The notes beneath the pieces are model-generated. The model searched no databases and was not told the origin of the DNA. It was given only the letters and a program-made list of their open reading frames with translations. A DNA stretch of 64,000 nucleotides from Euonymus europaeus (Eukaryota; Streptophyta; Magnoliopsida; Celastrales; Celastraceae): the NCBI GenBank assembly GCA_963580455.1, contig OY756966.1, positions 14,759,001-14,823,000 of the forward strand, in the 5' to 3' direction. Positions within the stretch are counted from its first letter, which is position 1; the number at the start of each line of letters is the position of its first letter. The position numbers and the translations under genes were made by a program. This document shows, in pieces, positions 25,600-38,010 of the stretch.

Positions 25600-28500
25600 C
25601 CGTTAAAAGCTCCTCAATAGAGAGAGTTGAGCAACTTCGGACTATCAAAATTGCTCGGGATAGACTTTTTATTGTTCTTCTATGTTAAATTTTACGAGTA
25701 TAAGCTTCCTACATTATTTCGATGCCAAAACACCAACTTTCTATGACAAATGGACAAAACCGTTAAAAGCTCCTCCATAGAGAGAGTTGAGCAACTTAGG
25801 ACTATCAAAATTGCTCGGGATAGACTTTTTATTGTTCTTCTATGTTAAATTTTACGAGTATAAGCTTCCTACATTATTTCGATGCCAAAACACCAACTTT
25901 CTATGAGAAATGGACAAAACCGTTAAAAGCTCCTCCATAGAGAGAGTTGAGCAACTTCGGACCATCAAAGTTGCTCGGTGTACAATTTCTATTGTTCTCA
26001 TATGTCAAATTTTACGAGTATAAGCATCAGAGATTATTTCGATGCCAAAACAACAATTTTCTATGACAAATAGACAAAACCGTTAAAAGCTCCTCCATAG
26101 AGAGAGTTGAGCAACTGCGGACTGTGAAAGTTGCTCGGGATAGACTTTTTATTGTTCTTCTATGTCAAATTTTACGAGTATAAGCTTCCTACATTATTTC
26201 GATGCCAAAACATCAACTTTCTATGACAAATGGACAAAACCGTTAAAGGCTCCTCCATAGAGAGAGTTGAGCAACTTCGGACTATCAAAGTTGCTCGGGA
26301 TAGACTTTTAATTGTTCTTCTATGTCAAATTTTACGAGTATAAGCTTCATAGATTATTTCGAGTCCAAAACACCAATTTTCTATGACAAATAGACAAAAT
26401 CGTTAAAAGCTCCTCCATAGAGAGAGTTGAGCAACTTCGGACTATCAAAGTTGTTCGGGATAGACTTTTTATTGTTCTTCTATGTCAAATTTTACGAGTA
26501 TAAGCTTCCTATATTATTTCGATGCCAAAACACCAACTTTCTATGACAAATGGACAAAACCATTAAAAGCTCCTCAATAGAGAGAGTTGAGCAACTTCGG
26601 ACTATCAAAATTGCTCGGGATAGACTTTTTATTGTTCTTCTATGTTAAATTTTACGAATATAAGCTTCCTACATTATTTCGATGCCAAAACAACAACTTT
26701 CTATGACAAATGGACAAAACCGTTAAAAGCTCCTCCATAGAGAGAGTTGAGCAACTTAGGACTATCAAAATTGCTCGGGATAGACTTTTTATTGTTCTTC
26801 TATTTCAAATTTTATGAGTATAAGCTTCCTACATTATTTCGATGCCAAAACACCAACTTTCTATGACAAATATACAAAACCTTTTAAAAGCTCCTCCATA
26901 GAGAGAGTTGAGCAACTTCGGACCATCAAAGTTGCTCGGTGTACAATTTCTATTGTTCTTATATGTCAAATTTTACGAGTATAAGCTTCAGAGATTATTT
27001 CTATGCCAAAACACCAACTTTCTATGACGAATAGAAAAAACCGTTAAAAGCTCCTCCATAGAGAGAGTTGAGCGACTTCGGACTATCAAAGTTTCTCGGG
27101 ATAGACTTTTTATTGTTCTTCTATGTAAAATTTTACGAGTATAAGCTTCCTACATTATTTTGATGCCAAAACACCAACTTTCTATGACTAATATACAAAA
27201 CCGTTAAAAGCTCCTCCATAGAGAGAGTTGGGCAACTTCGGACTATCAAAATTTCTCGGGATAGACTTTTTATTGTTCTTCTATGTCAAATTTTATGAGT
27301 ATAAGCTTCCCAGATTATTTCGATGCCAAAACACCAACTTTCTATGACAAATAGACAAAACCGTTAAAAGCACCTCCATACAGAGAGTTGAGCAACTTTG
27401 GACTATCTAAATTGCTCGGGATAGACTTTTTATTGTTCTTCTATGTTAAATTTTACGAGTATAAGCTTCCTACATTATTTCGATGCCAAAACACCAACTT
27501 TCTATGACAAATAGACAAAACCGTTAAAAGCTCCTCCATAGAGAGAGTTGAGCAACTTCGGACCATCAAAGTTGCTCGGTGTACAATTTCTATTGTTCTC
27601 ATATGTCAAATTTTACTAGTATAAGCATCAGAGATTATTTCGATGCCAAAACACCAACTTTCTATGACAAATAGACAAAACCGTTAAAAGCTCCTCCATA
27701 GAGAGAGTTGAGCAACTTCGGACTATCAAAGTTGCTCGGAATAGACTTTTCATTGTTCTTCTATGTCAAATTTTACGAGTATAAGCTTCCTACATTATTT
27801 CGATGCCAAAACAACAATTTTCTATGACAAATGGAAAAAACTGTTAAAAGCTCCTCCATTGAGAGAGTTGAGCAACTTCGGACTATCAAAGTTGCTCGGG
27901 ATAGACTTTTAATTGTTCTTCTATGTCAAATTTTACGAGTATAAGCTTCCTAGATTATTTCGATGCCAAAACACCAACTTTCTATGACAAATGGACAAAA
28001 CCATTAAAAGCTCCTCAATAGAGAGAGTTGAGCAACTTCGGACTATCAAAATTGCTCGGGATAGACTTTTTATTGTTCTTCTATGTGAAATTTTACGAGT
28101 ATAAGCTTCTTACATTATTTCGATGCCAAAACACCAACTTTCTATGACAAATGGACAAAACCGTTAAAAGCTCCTCCATAGAGAGAGTTGAGCAAGTTAG
28201 GACTATCAAAATTGCTCGGGATAGACTTTTTATTGTTCTTCTATGTTAAATTTTACGAGTATAAGCTTCCTACATTATTTCGATGCCAAAACACCAACTT
28301 TCCATGAGAAATGGACAAAACCGTTAAAAGCTCCTCCGTAGAGAGAGTTGAGCAACTTCAGACAATCAAAGTTGCTCGGTGTACAATTTCTATTGTTCTC
28401 ATATGTCAAAGTTTACGAGTATAAGCATCAGAGATTATTTCGATGTCGAAACACCAATTTTCTATGACAAGTAGACAAAACCGTAAAAAGCTCCTCCATA

Positions 28501-29880
28501 GAGAGAGTTGAGCAACTGCGGACTGTGAAAGTTGCTCGGGATAGACTTTTTATTGTTCTTCTATGTCAAATTTTACGAGTATAAGCTTCCTACATTATTT
28601 CGATGCCAAAACACCAACTTTCTATGACAAATGGACAAAACCGTTAAAGGCTCCTCCATAGAGAGAGTTGAGCAACTTCGGACTATCAAAGTTGCTCGGG
28701 ATAGACTTTTAATTGTTCTTCTATGTCAAATTTTACGAGTATAAGCTTCATAGATTATTTCGAGTCCAAAACACCAATTTTCTATGACAAATAGACAAAA
28801 TCGTTAAAAGCTCCTCCATAGAGAGAGTTGAGCAACTTCGGACTATCAAAGTTGTTCGGGATAGACTTTTTATTGTTCTTCTATGTCAAATTTTACGAGT
28901 ATAAGCCTCCTAGATTATTTCGATGCCAAAACACCAACTTTCTATGAAAAATGGACAAAACCATTAAAAGCTCCTCAATAGAGAGAGTTGAGCAACTTCG
29001 GACAATCAAAATTGCTCGGGATAGACTTTTTATTGTTCTTCTATGTTAAATTTTACGAATATAAGCTTCCTACATTATTTCGATGCCAAAACACCAACTT
29101 TCTATGACAAATGGACAAAACCGTTAAAAGCTCCTCCTTAGAGAGAGTTGAGCAACTTAGGACTATCAAAATTGCTCGGGATAGACTTTTTATTGTTCTT
29201 CTATTTCAAATTTTATGAGTATAAGCTTCCTACATTATTTCGATGCCAAAACACCAACTTTCTATGACAAATATACAAAACCTCTTAAAAGCTCCTCCAT
29301 AGAGAGAGTTGAGCAACTTCGGACCATCAAAGTTGCTCGGTGTACAATTTCTGTTGTTCTTATATGTCAAATTTTACGAGTATAAGCTTCAGAGATTATT
29401 TCTATGCCAAAACACCAACTTTCTATGACAAATAGACAAAACCGTTAAAAGCTCCTCCATAGAGAGAGTTGAGCGACTTCGGACTATCAAAGTTTCTCGG
29501 GATAGACTTTTTATTGTTCTTCTATGTAAAATTTTACGAGTATAAGCTTCCTACATTATTTTGATGCCAAAACACCAACTTTCTATGACTCATATACAAA
29601 ACCGTTAAAAGCTCCTCCATAGAGAGAGTTGGGCAACTTCGGACTATCAAAATTTCTCGGGATAGACTTTTTATTGTTCTTCTATGTCAAATTTTATGAG
29701 TATAAGCTTCCTAGATTATTTCGATGCCAAAACACCAACTTTCTATGACAAATAGACAAAACCGTTAAAAGCTCCTCCATACAGAGAGTTGAGCAACTTT
29801 GGACTATCAAAATCGCTCGGGATAGACTTTTTATTGTTCTTCTATGTTAAATTTTACGAGTATAAGCTTCCTAGATTATT
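25600..29880 (+). repeat. 15-mer higher-order repeat, 2,401 bp
   Basis: About 25600-27480 matches about 28000-29880 at an offset of 2,401 bp (15 x 160 plus 1). The added base is the ACCTTTTAAAAG or ACCTCTTAAAAG insertion at about 26881 and 29281. Shared markers in order are (T/C)ATGAGAAATGG, AAGCATCAGAG, GCAACTGCGG, TTAAAGGC, TTTCGAGTCC, AAGTTGTTCGGG, CTCAATAGAG, ACGAATATAAG, CTATTTCAAATTTTATG, TTTCTATGCC, GTTGAGCGACTTCGG and CCATACAGAGAG. The second copy has more private changes, such as GATGTCGAAAC near 28443. Confidence 0.87.
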
Positions 29881-30760
29881 TCGATGCCAAAACACCAACT
29901 TTCTATGACAAATGGACAAAACCGTTAAAAGCTCCTCCATAGAGAGAGTTGAGCAACTTAGGACTATCAAAATTGCTCGGGATAGACTTTTTATTGTTCT
30001 TCTATGTTAAATTTTACGAGTATAAGCTTCCTACATTATTTCGATGCCAAAACACCAACTTTCTATGAGAAATGGACAAAACCGTTAAAAGCTCCTCCAT
30101 AGAGAGAGTTGAGCAACTTCGGACCATCAAAGTTGCTCGGTGTACAATTTCTATTGTTCTCATATGTCAAATTTTACGAGTATAAGCATCAGAGATTATT
30201 TCGATGCCAAAACAACAATTTTCTATGACAAATAGACAAAACCGTTAAAAGCTCCTCCATAGAGAGAGTTGAGCAACTGCGGACTGTGAAAGTTGCTCGG
30301 GATAGACTTTTTATTGTTCTTCTATGTCAAATTTTACGAGTATAAGCTTCCTACATTATTTCGATGCCAAAACATCAACTTTCTATGACAAATGAACAAA
30401 ACCGTTAAAGGCTCCTCCAAAGAGAGAGTTGAGCAACTTCGGACTATCAAAGTTGCTCGGGATAGACTTTTAATTGTTCTTCTATGTCAAATTTTACGAG
30501 TATAAGCTTCATAGATTATTTCGAGTCCAAAACACCAATTTTCTATGACAAATAGACAAAATCGTTAAAAGCTCCTCCATAGAGAGAGTTGAGCAACTTC
30601 GGACTATCAAAGTTGTTCGGGATAGACTTTTTATTGTTCTTCTATGTCAAATTTTACGAGTATAAGCTTCCTATATTATTTCGATGCCAAAACACCAACT
30701 TTCTATGACAAATGGACAAAACCATTAAAAGCTCCTCAATAGAGAGAGTTGAGCAACTTC
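29881..30760 (+). repeat. Partial third copy of the 15-mer
   Basis: Positions about 29902-30760 repeat about 25740-26600 at an offset of about 4,162 bp and also align to the intervening copy at 1,761 bp. The private variants CAACAATTTTC (26051/30213) and CATCAACTTTC (26211/30373) are shared with the first copy but absent from the middle one. The closest relative is therefore not the adjacent copy. Confidence 0.8.
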
Positions 30761-31640
30761 GGACTATCAAAATTGCTCGGGATAGACTTTTTATTGTTCT
30801 TCTATGTCAAATTTTATGAGTATAAGCTTCCTAGATTATTTCGATGCCAAAACACCAACTTTCTATGACAAATAGACAAAACCGTTAAAAGCTCCTCCAT
30901 ACAGAGAGTTGAGCAACTTTGGACTATCAAAATCGCTCGGGATAGACTTTTTATTGTTCTTCTACGTTAAATTTTACGAGTATAAGCTTCCTACATTATT
31001 TCGATGCCAAAACATCAACTTTCTATGACAAATAGACAAAACCGTTAAAGGCTCCTCCAAAGAGAGAGTTGAGCAACTTCGGACTATCAAAGTTGCTCGG
31101 GATAGACTTTTAATTGTTCTTCTATGTCAAATTTTACGAGTATAAGCTTCATAGATTATTTCGAGTCCAAAACACCAATTTTCTATGACAAATAGACAAA
31201 ATCGTTAAAAGCTCCTCCATAGAGAGAGTTGAGCAACTTCGGACTATCAAAGTTGTTCGGGATAGACTTTTTATTGTTCTTCTATGTCAAATTTTACGAG
31301 TATAAGCTTCCTATATTATTTCGATGCCAAAACACCAACTTTCTATGACAAATGGACAAAACCATTAAAAGCTCCTCAATAGAGAGAGTTGAGCAACTTC
31401 GGACTATCAAAATTGCTCGGGATAGACTTTTTATTGTTCTTCTATGTCAAATTTTATGAGTATAAGCTTCCTAGATTATTTCGATGCCAAAACACCAACT
31501 TTCTATGACAAATAGACAAAACCGTTAAAAGCTCCTCCATACAGAGAGTTGAGCAACTTTGGACTATCAAAATCGCTCGGGATAGACTTTTTATTGTTCT
31601 TCTACGTTAAATTTTACGAGTATAAGCTTCCTACATTATT
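30361..31640 (+). repeat. 4-mer tandem duplication, 640 bp
   Basis: Copies at 30361-31000 and 31001-31640 are nearly identical. Both hold CATCAACTTTC, TTAAAGGCTCCTCCAAAG, TTTCGAGTCC, AAGTTGTTCGGG, CTCAATAGAG, CCATACAGAGAG, AAATCGCTCGGG and CTACGTTAAATTT. The only difference I noticed is AATGAAC versus AATAGAC near 30391/31031. This is among the youngest expansions in the window. Confidence 0.92.
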
Positions 31641-32764
31641 TCGATGCCAAAACACCAACTTTCTATGACAAATAGACAAAACCGTTAAAAGCTCCTCCAT
31701 AGAGAGAGTTGAGCAACTTCGGACCATCAAAGTTGCTCGGTGTACAATTTCTATTGTTCTCATATGTCAAATTTTACGAGTATAAGCATCAGAGATTATT
31801 TCGATGCCAAAACACCAACTTTCTATGACAAATAGACAAAACCGTTAAAAGCTCCTCCATAGAGAGAGTTGAGCAACTTCGGACTATCAAAGTTGCTCGG
31901 AATAGACTTTTTATTGTTCTTCTATGTTAAATTTTACGAATATAAGCTTCCTACATTATTTCGATGCCAAAACACCAACTTTCTATGACAAATGGACAAA
32001 ACCGTTAAAAGCTCCTCCATAGAGAGAGTTGAGCAACTTAGGACTATCAAAATTGCTCGGGATAGACTTTTTATTGTTCTTCTATTTCAAATTTTATGAG
32101 TATAAGCTTCCTACATTATTTCGATGCCAAAACACCAACTTTCTATGACAAACGAACAAAACCGTTAAAAGTTCCTCCATAGAGAGAGTTGAGCAACTTC
32201 GGATTATCAAAATTGCTCGGGATAGACTTTTTATTGTTCTTCTATGTCAAATTTTACGAGTATAAGCTTCCTAGATTATTTCGATGCCAAAACACCAACT
32301 TTCTATGACAAATGGACAAAACCATTAAAAGCTCCTCAATAGAGAGAGTTGAGCAACTTCGGACTATCAAAATTGCTCGGGATAGACTTTTTATTGTTCT
32401 TCTATGTTAAATTTTACGAGTATAAGCTTCCTACATTATTTCGATGCCAAAACACCAACTTTCTATGACAAATGGACAAAACCGTTAAACGCTCCTCCAT
32501 AGAGAGAGTTGAGCAACTTAGGACTATCAAAATTGCTCGGGATAGACTTTTTATTGTTCTTCTATGTTAAATTTTACGAGTATAAGCTTCCTACATTATT
32601 TCGATGCCAAAACACCAACTTTCTATGAGAAATGGACAAAACCGTTAAAAGCTCCTCCATAGAGAGTTGAGCAACTTCGAACCATCAAAGTTGCTCGGTG
32701 TACAATTTCTATTGTTCTCATATGTCAAATTTTACGAGTATAAGCATCAGAGATTATTTCGATG
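31641..32764 (+). repeat. Irregular monomers before the 11-mer block
   Basis: This stretch holds about seven monomers of mixed class: a type B copy followed by AAGCATCAGAG, a CTCGGAATAGAC copy, an ACGAATATAAG/CTATTTCAAATTTTATG pair, then CTCAATAGAG and CTTAGGAC monomers. A two-base deletion shortens GAGAGAGTTG to GAGAGTTG near 32661. No simple local period and no foreign sequence was seen. Confidence 0.72.
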
Positions 32765-34524
32765 CCAAAACACCAATTTTCTATGACAAATAGACAAAAT
32801 CGTTAAAAGCTCCTCCATAGAGAAAGTTGAGCAACTTCGGACTCTCAAAGTTGTTCGGGATAGACTTTTTATTGTTCTTCTATTTCAAATTTTACGAGTA
32901 TAAGCTTCCTAGATTATTTCGATGCCAAAACACCAACTTTCTACGAAAAATAGACAAAACCGTTAAAAGCTCATCCATAGAGAGAGTTGAGCAACTTCGG
33001 ACTATCAAAATTGCTCGGGATAGACTTTTTATTGTTCTTCAATGTCAAATTTTACGAGTATAAGCTTCCTAGATTATTTCGATGCCAAAACACCAACTTT
33101 CTATGACAAATGGACAAAACCTTTAAAAGCTCCTCAATAGAGAGAGTTGAGCAACTTCGGACCATCAAAGTTGCTCGGTGTACAATTTCTATTGTTCTCA
33201 TATGTCAAATTTTATGAGTATAAGCTTCCTACATTATTTCGATGACAAAACACCAACTTTCTATGACAAATGGACAAAACCGTTAAAAGCTCCTCCATAG
33301 AGAGAGTTGAGCAACTTAGGACTATCAAAATTGCTCGGGATAGACTTTTTATTGTTCTTCTATGTTAAATTTTACGAGTATAAGCTTCCTACATTATTTC
33401 GATGCCAAAACACCAACTTTCTATGACAAATAGACAAAACCGTTAAAAGCTCCTCCATAGAGAGAGTTGAGCAACTTCGGACTATCAAAGTTGCTCGGAA
33501 AAGACTTTTCATTGTTCTTCTATGTCAAATTTTACGAGTATAAGCTTCCTACATTATTTCGATGCCAAAACAACAACTTTCTATGACAAATGGACAAAAC
33601 TGTTAAAAGCTCCTCCATAGAGAGAGTTGAGCAACTTTGGACTATCAAAGTTGCTCGGAAAAGACTTTTCATTGTTCTTCTATGTCAAATTTTACGAGTA
33701 TAAGCTTCCTACATTATTTCGATGCCAAAACAACAACTTTCTATGACAAATGGACAAAACTGTTAAAAGCTCCTCCATAGAGAGAGTTGAGCAACTTCGG
33801 ACAATCAAAGTTGCTCGGGATAAACTTCTAATTGTTCTTCTATGTCAAATTTTATGAGTATAAGCTTCCTACATTATTTCGATGCCAAAACACCAACTTT
33901 CTATGACAAACGAACAAAACCGTTAAAAGCTCCTCCATAGAGAGATTTGAGCAACTTCGGACTATCAAAATTGCTCGGGATAGACTTTTTATTGTTCTTC
34001 TATGTCAAATTTTACGAGTATAAGCTTCCTAGATTATTTCGATGCCAAAACACCAACTTTCTATGACAAATGGACAAAACCATTAAAAGCTCCTCAATAG
34101 AGAGAGTTGAGCAACTTCGGACCATCAAAGTTGCTCGGTATACAATTTCTATTGTTCTCATATGTCAAATTTTTCGAGTATAAGCTTCCTACATTATTTC
34201 GATGCCAAAACAACAACTTTCTATGACAAATGGACAAAACCGTTAAAAGCTCCTCCATAGAGAGAGTTGAGCAACTTTGGACTATCAAAGTTGCCCGGGA
34301 TAGACTTTTCATTGTTCTTCTATGTCAAATTTTACGAGTATAAGCTTCCTACATTATTTCGATGCCAAAACAACAACTTTCTATGACAAATGGACAAAAC
34401 TGTTAAAAGCTCCTCCATAGAGAGAGTTGAGCAACTTCGGACTATCAAAGTTGCTCGGGATAGACTTTTAATTGTTCTTCTATGTCAAATTTTACGAGTA
34501 TAAGCTTCATAGATTATTTCGAGT
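32765..34524 (+). repeat. 11-mer higher-order repeat (1,760 bp), copy 1
   Basis: This copy matches copies 2 and 3 at exact 1,760-bp steps, with AGAAAGTTGAG, AAGTTGTTCGGG, CGAAAAATAGAC, GCTCATCCATAG, CTCAATAGAG, CGATGACAAAAC, CTTAGGAC, GACAAACGAAC, GTATACAATTT with TTTTTCGAG, and TTGCCCGGG in order. It differs from the others at one monomer. Where they have a type B monomer followed by AAGCATCAGAG (about 35181-35340), copy 1 has a second copy of the CTCGGAAAAGAC monomer (about 33421-33740 holds two in a row). Confidence 0.88.
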
Positions 34525-36284
34525 CCAAAACACCAATTTTCTATGGCAAATAGACAAAATCGTTAAAAGCTCCTCCATAGAGAAAGTTGAGCAACTTCGG
34601 ACTACCAAAGTTGTTCGGGATAGACTTTTTATTGTTCTTCTACGTCAAATTTTACGAGTATAAGCTTTCTAGATTAATTCGATGCCAAAACACCAACTTT
34701 CTGCGAAAAATAGACAAAACCGTTAAAAGCTCATCCATAGAGAGAGTTGAGCAACTTCGGACTATCAAAATTGCTCGGGATAGACTTTTTATTGTTCTTC
34801 TATGTCAAATTTTACGAGTATAAGCTTCCTAGATTATTTCGATGCCAAAACACCAACTTTCTATGACAAATGGACAAAACCATTAAAAGCTCCTCAATAG
34901 AGAGAGTTGGGCAACTTCGGACCATCAAAGTTGCTCGGTGTACAATTTCTATTGTTCTCATATGTCAAATTTTACGAGTATAAGCTTCCTACATTATTTC
35001 GATGACAAAACACCAACTTTCTATGACAAATGGACAAAACCGTTAAAAGCTCCTCCATAGAGAGAGTTGAGCAACTTAGGACTATCAAAATTGCTCGGGA
35101 TAGACTTTTTATTGTTCTTCTATGTTAAATTTTACGAGTATAAGCTTCCTACATTATTTGGATGCCAAAACACCAACTTTCTATGACAAATGGACAAAAC
35201 CGTTAAAAGCTCCTCCATAGAGAGAGTTGAGCAACTTCGAACCATCAAAGTTGCTCGGTGTACAATTTCTATTGTTCTCATATGTCAAATTTTACGAGTA
35301 TAAGCATCAGAGATTATTTCGATGCCAAAACACCAACTTTCTATGACAAATAGACAAAACCGTTAAAAGCTCCTCCATAGAGAGAGTTGAGCAACTTCGG
35401 ACTATCAAAGTTGCTCGGAAAAGACTTTTCATTGTTCTTCTATGTCAAATTTTACGAGTATAAGCTTCCTACATTATTTCGATGCCAAAACAACAACTTT
35501 CTATGACAAATGGACAAAACTGTTAAAAGCTCCTCCATAGAGAGAGTTGAGCAACTTCGGACTATCAAAGTTGCTCGGGATAGACTTTTAATTGTTCTTC
35601 TATGTCAAATTTTATGAGTATAAGCTTCCTACATTATTTCGATGCCAAAACACCAACTTTCTATGACAAACGAACAAAACCGTTAAAAGCTCCTCCATAG
35701 AGAGAGTTGAGCAACTTCGGACTATCAAAATTGCTCGGGATAGACTTTTTATTGTTCTTGTATGTCAAATTTTACGAGTATAAGCTTCCTAGATTATTTC
35801 GATGCCAAAACACCAACTTTCTATGACAAATGGACAAAACCATTAAAAGCTCCTCAATAGAGAGAGTTGAGCAACTTCGGACCATCAAAGTTGCTCGGTA
35901 TACAATTTCTATTGTTCTCATATGTCAAATTTTTCAAGTATAAGCTTCCTACATTATTTCGATGCCAAAACAACAACTTTCTATGACAAATGGACAAAAC
36001 CGTTAAAAGCTCCTCCATAGAGAGAGTTGAGCAACTTAGGACTATCAAAGTTGCCCGGGATAGACTTTTCATTGTTCTTCTATGTCAAATTTTACGAGTA
36101 TAAGCTTCCTACATTATTTCGATGCCAAAACAACAACTTTCTATGACAAATGGACAAAACTGTTAAAAGCTCCTCCATAGAGAGAGTTGAGCAACTTCGG
36201 ACTATCAAAGTTGCTCGGGATAGACTTTTAATTGTTCTTCTATGTCAAATTTTACGAGTATAAGCTTCATAGATTATTTCGAGT
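34525..36284 (+). repeat. 11-mer higher-order repeat (1,760 bp), copy 2
   Basis: This is the middle copy of the 11-mer. It shares with copy 3 the type B/AAGCATCAGAG monomer that copy 1 lacks, and the TTCTTGTATGTC variant (35756/37516). Private changes include CGAGTCCAAAACACC followed by CTATGGCAAATAG near 34543, TTAATTCGATG near 34674 and TTTTTCAAG near 35932. The step of exactly 11 monomers with no net indel shows high length fidelity. Confidence 0.9.
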
Positions 36285-38010
36285 CCAAAACACCAATTTT
36301 CTATGACAAATAGACAAAATCGTTAAAAGCTCCTCCATAGAGAAAGTTGAGTAACTTCGGACTATCAAAGTTGTTCGGGATAGACTTTTTATTGTTCTTC
36401 TATGTCAAATTTTACGAGTATAAGCTTCCTAGATTATTTCGATGCCAAAACACCAACTTTCTGCGAAAAATAGACAAAACCGTTAAAAGCTCATCCATAG
36501 AGAGAGTTGAGCAACTTCGGACTATCAAAATTGCTCGGGATAGACTTTTTATTGTTCTTCTATGTCAAATTTTACGACTATAAGCTTCCTAGATTATTTC
36601 GATGCCAAAACACCAACTTTCTATGACAAATGGACAAAACCATTAAAAGCTCCTCAATAGAGAGAGTTGGGCAACTTCGGACCATCAAAGTTGCTCGGTG
36701 TACAATTTCTATTGTTCTCATATGTCAAATTTTACGAGTATAAGCTTCCTACATTATTTCGATGACAAAACACCAACTTTCTATGACAAATGGAAAAAAC
36801 CGTTAAAAGCTCCTCCATAGAGAGAGTTGAGCAACTTAGGACTATCAAAATTGTTCGGGATAGACTTTTTATTGTTCTTCTATGTTAAATTTTACGAGTA
36901 TAAGCTTCCTACATTATTTCGATGCCAAAACACCAACTTTCTATGACAAATGGACAAAACCGTTAAAAGCTCCTCCATAGAGAGAGTTGAGCAACTTCGG
37001 ACCATCAAAGTTGCTCGGTGTACAATTTCTATTGTTCTCATATGTCAAATTTTACGAGTATAAGCATCAGAGATTATTTCGATGCCAAAACACCAACTTT
37101 CTATGACAAATAGACAAAACCGTTAAAAGCTCCTCCATAGAGAGAGTTGAGCAACTTCGGACTATCAAAGTTGCTCGGAAAAGACTTTTCATTGTTCTTC
37201 TATGTCAAATTTTACGAGTATAAGCTTCCTACATTATTTCGATGCCAAAACAACAACTTTCTATGACAAATGGACAAAACTGTTAAAAGCTCCTCCATAG
37301 AGAGAGTTGAGCAACTTCGGACTATCAAAGTTGCTCGGGATAGACTTTTAATTGTTCTTCTATGTCAAATTTTATGAGTATAAGCTTCCTACATTATTTC
37401 GATGCCAAAACACCAACTTTCTATGACAAACGAACAAAATCGTTAAAAGCTCCTCCATAGAGAGAGTTGAGCAACTTCGGACTATCAAAATTGCTCGGGA
37501 TAGACTTTTTATTGTTCTTGTATGTCAAATTTTACGAGTATGAGCTTCCTAGATTATTTCGATGCCAAAACACCAACTTTCTATGACAAATGGACAAAAC
37601 CATTAAAAGCTCCTCAATAGAGAGAGTTGAGCAACTTCGGACCATCAAAGTTGCTCGGTATACAATTTCTATTGTTCTCATATGTCAAATTTTTCGAGTA
37701 TAAGCTTCCTACATTATTTCGATGCCAAAACAACAACTTTCTATGACAAATGGACAAAACCGTTAAAAGCTCCTCCATAGAGAGAGTTGAGCAACTTTGG
37801 ACTATCAAAGTTGCCCGGGATAGACTTTTCATTGTTCTTCTATGTCAAATTTTACGAGTATAAGCTTCCTACATTATTTCGATGCCAAAACAACAACTTT
37901 CTATGACAAATGGACAAAACTGTTAAAAGCTCCACCATAGAGAGAGTTGAGCAACTTCGGACTATCAAAGTTGCTCGGGATAGACTTTTAATTGTTCTTC
38001 TATGTCAAAT
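36285..38010 (+). repeat. 11-mer higher-order repeat (1,760 bp), copy 3
   Basis: This third copy follows copy 2 closely until about 38010, where TATGAGTATAAGTTTCCTATATT replaces the expected CTTCATAGATT. Private changes include GGAAAAAACC near 36792, AAATTGTTCGGG near 36850, and ATGAGCTTCC near 37540. The last change is shared with 43779, which ties the right half of this copy to the start of the duplicated segment farther on. Confidence 0.88.
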
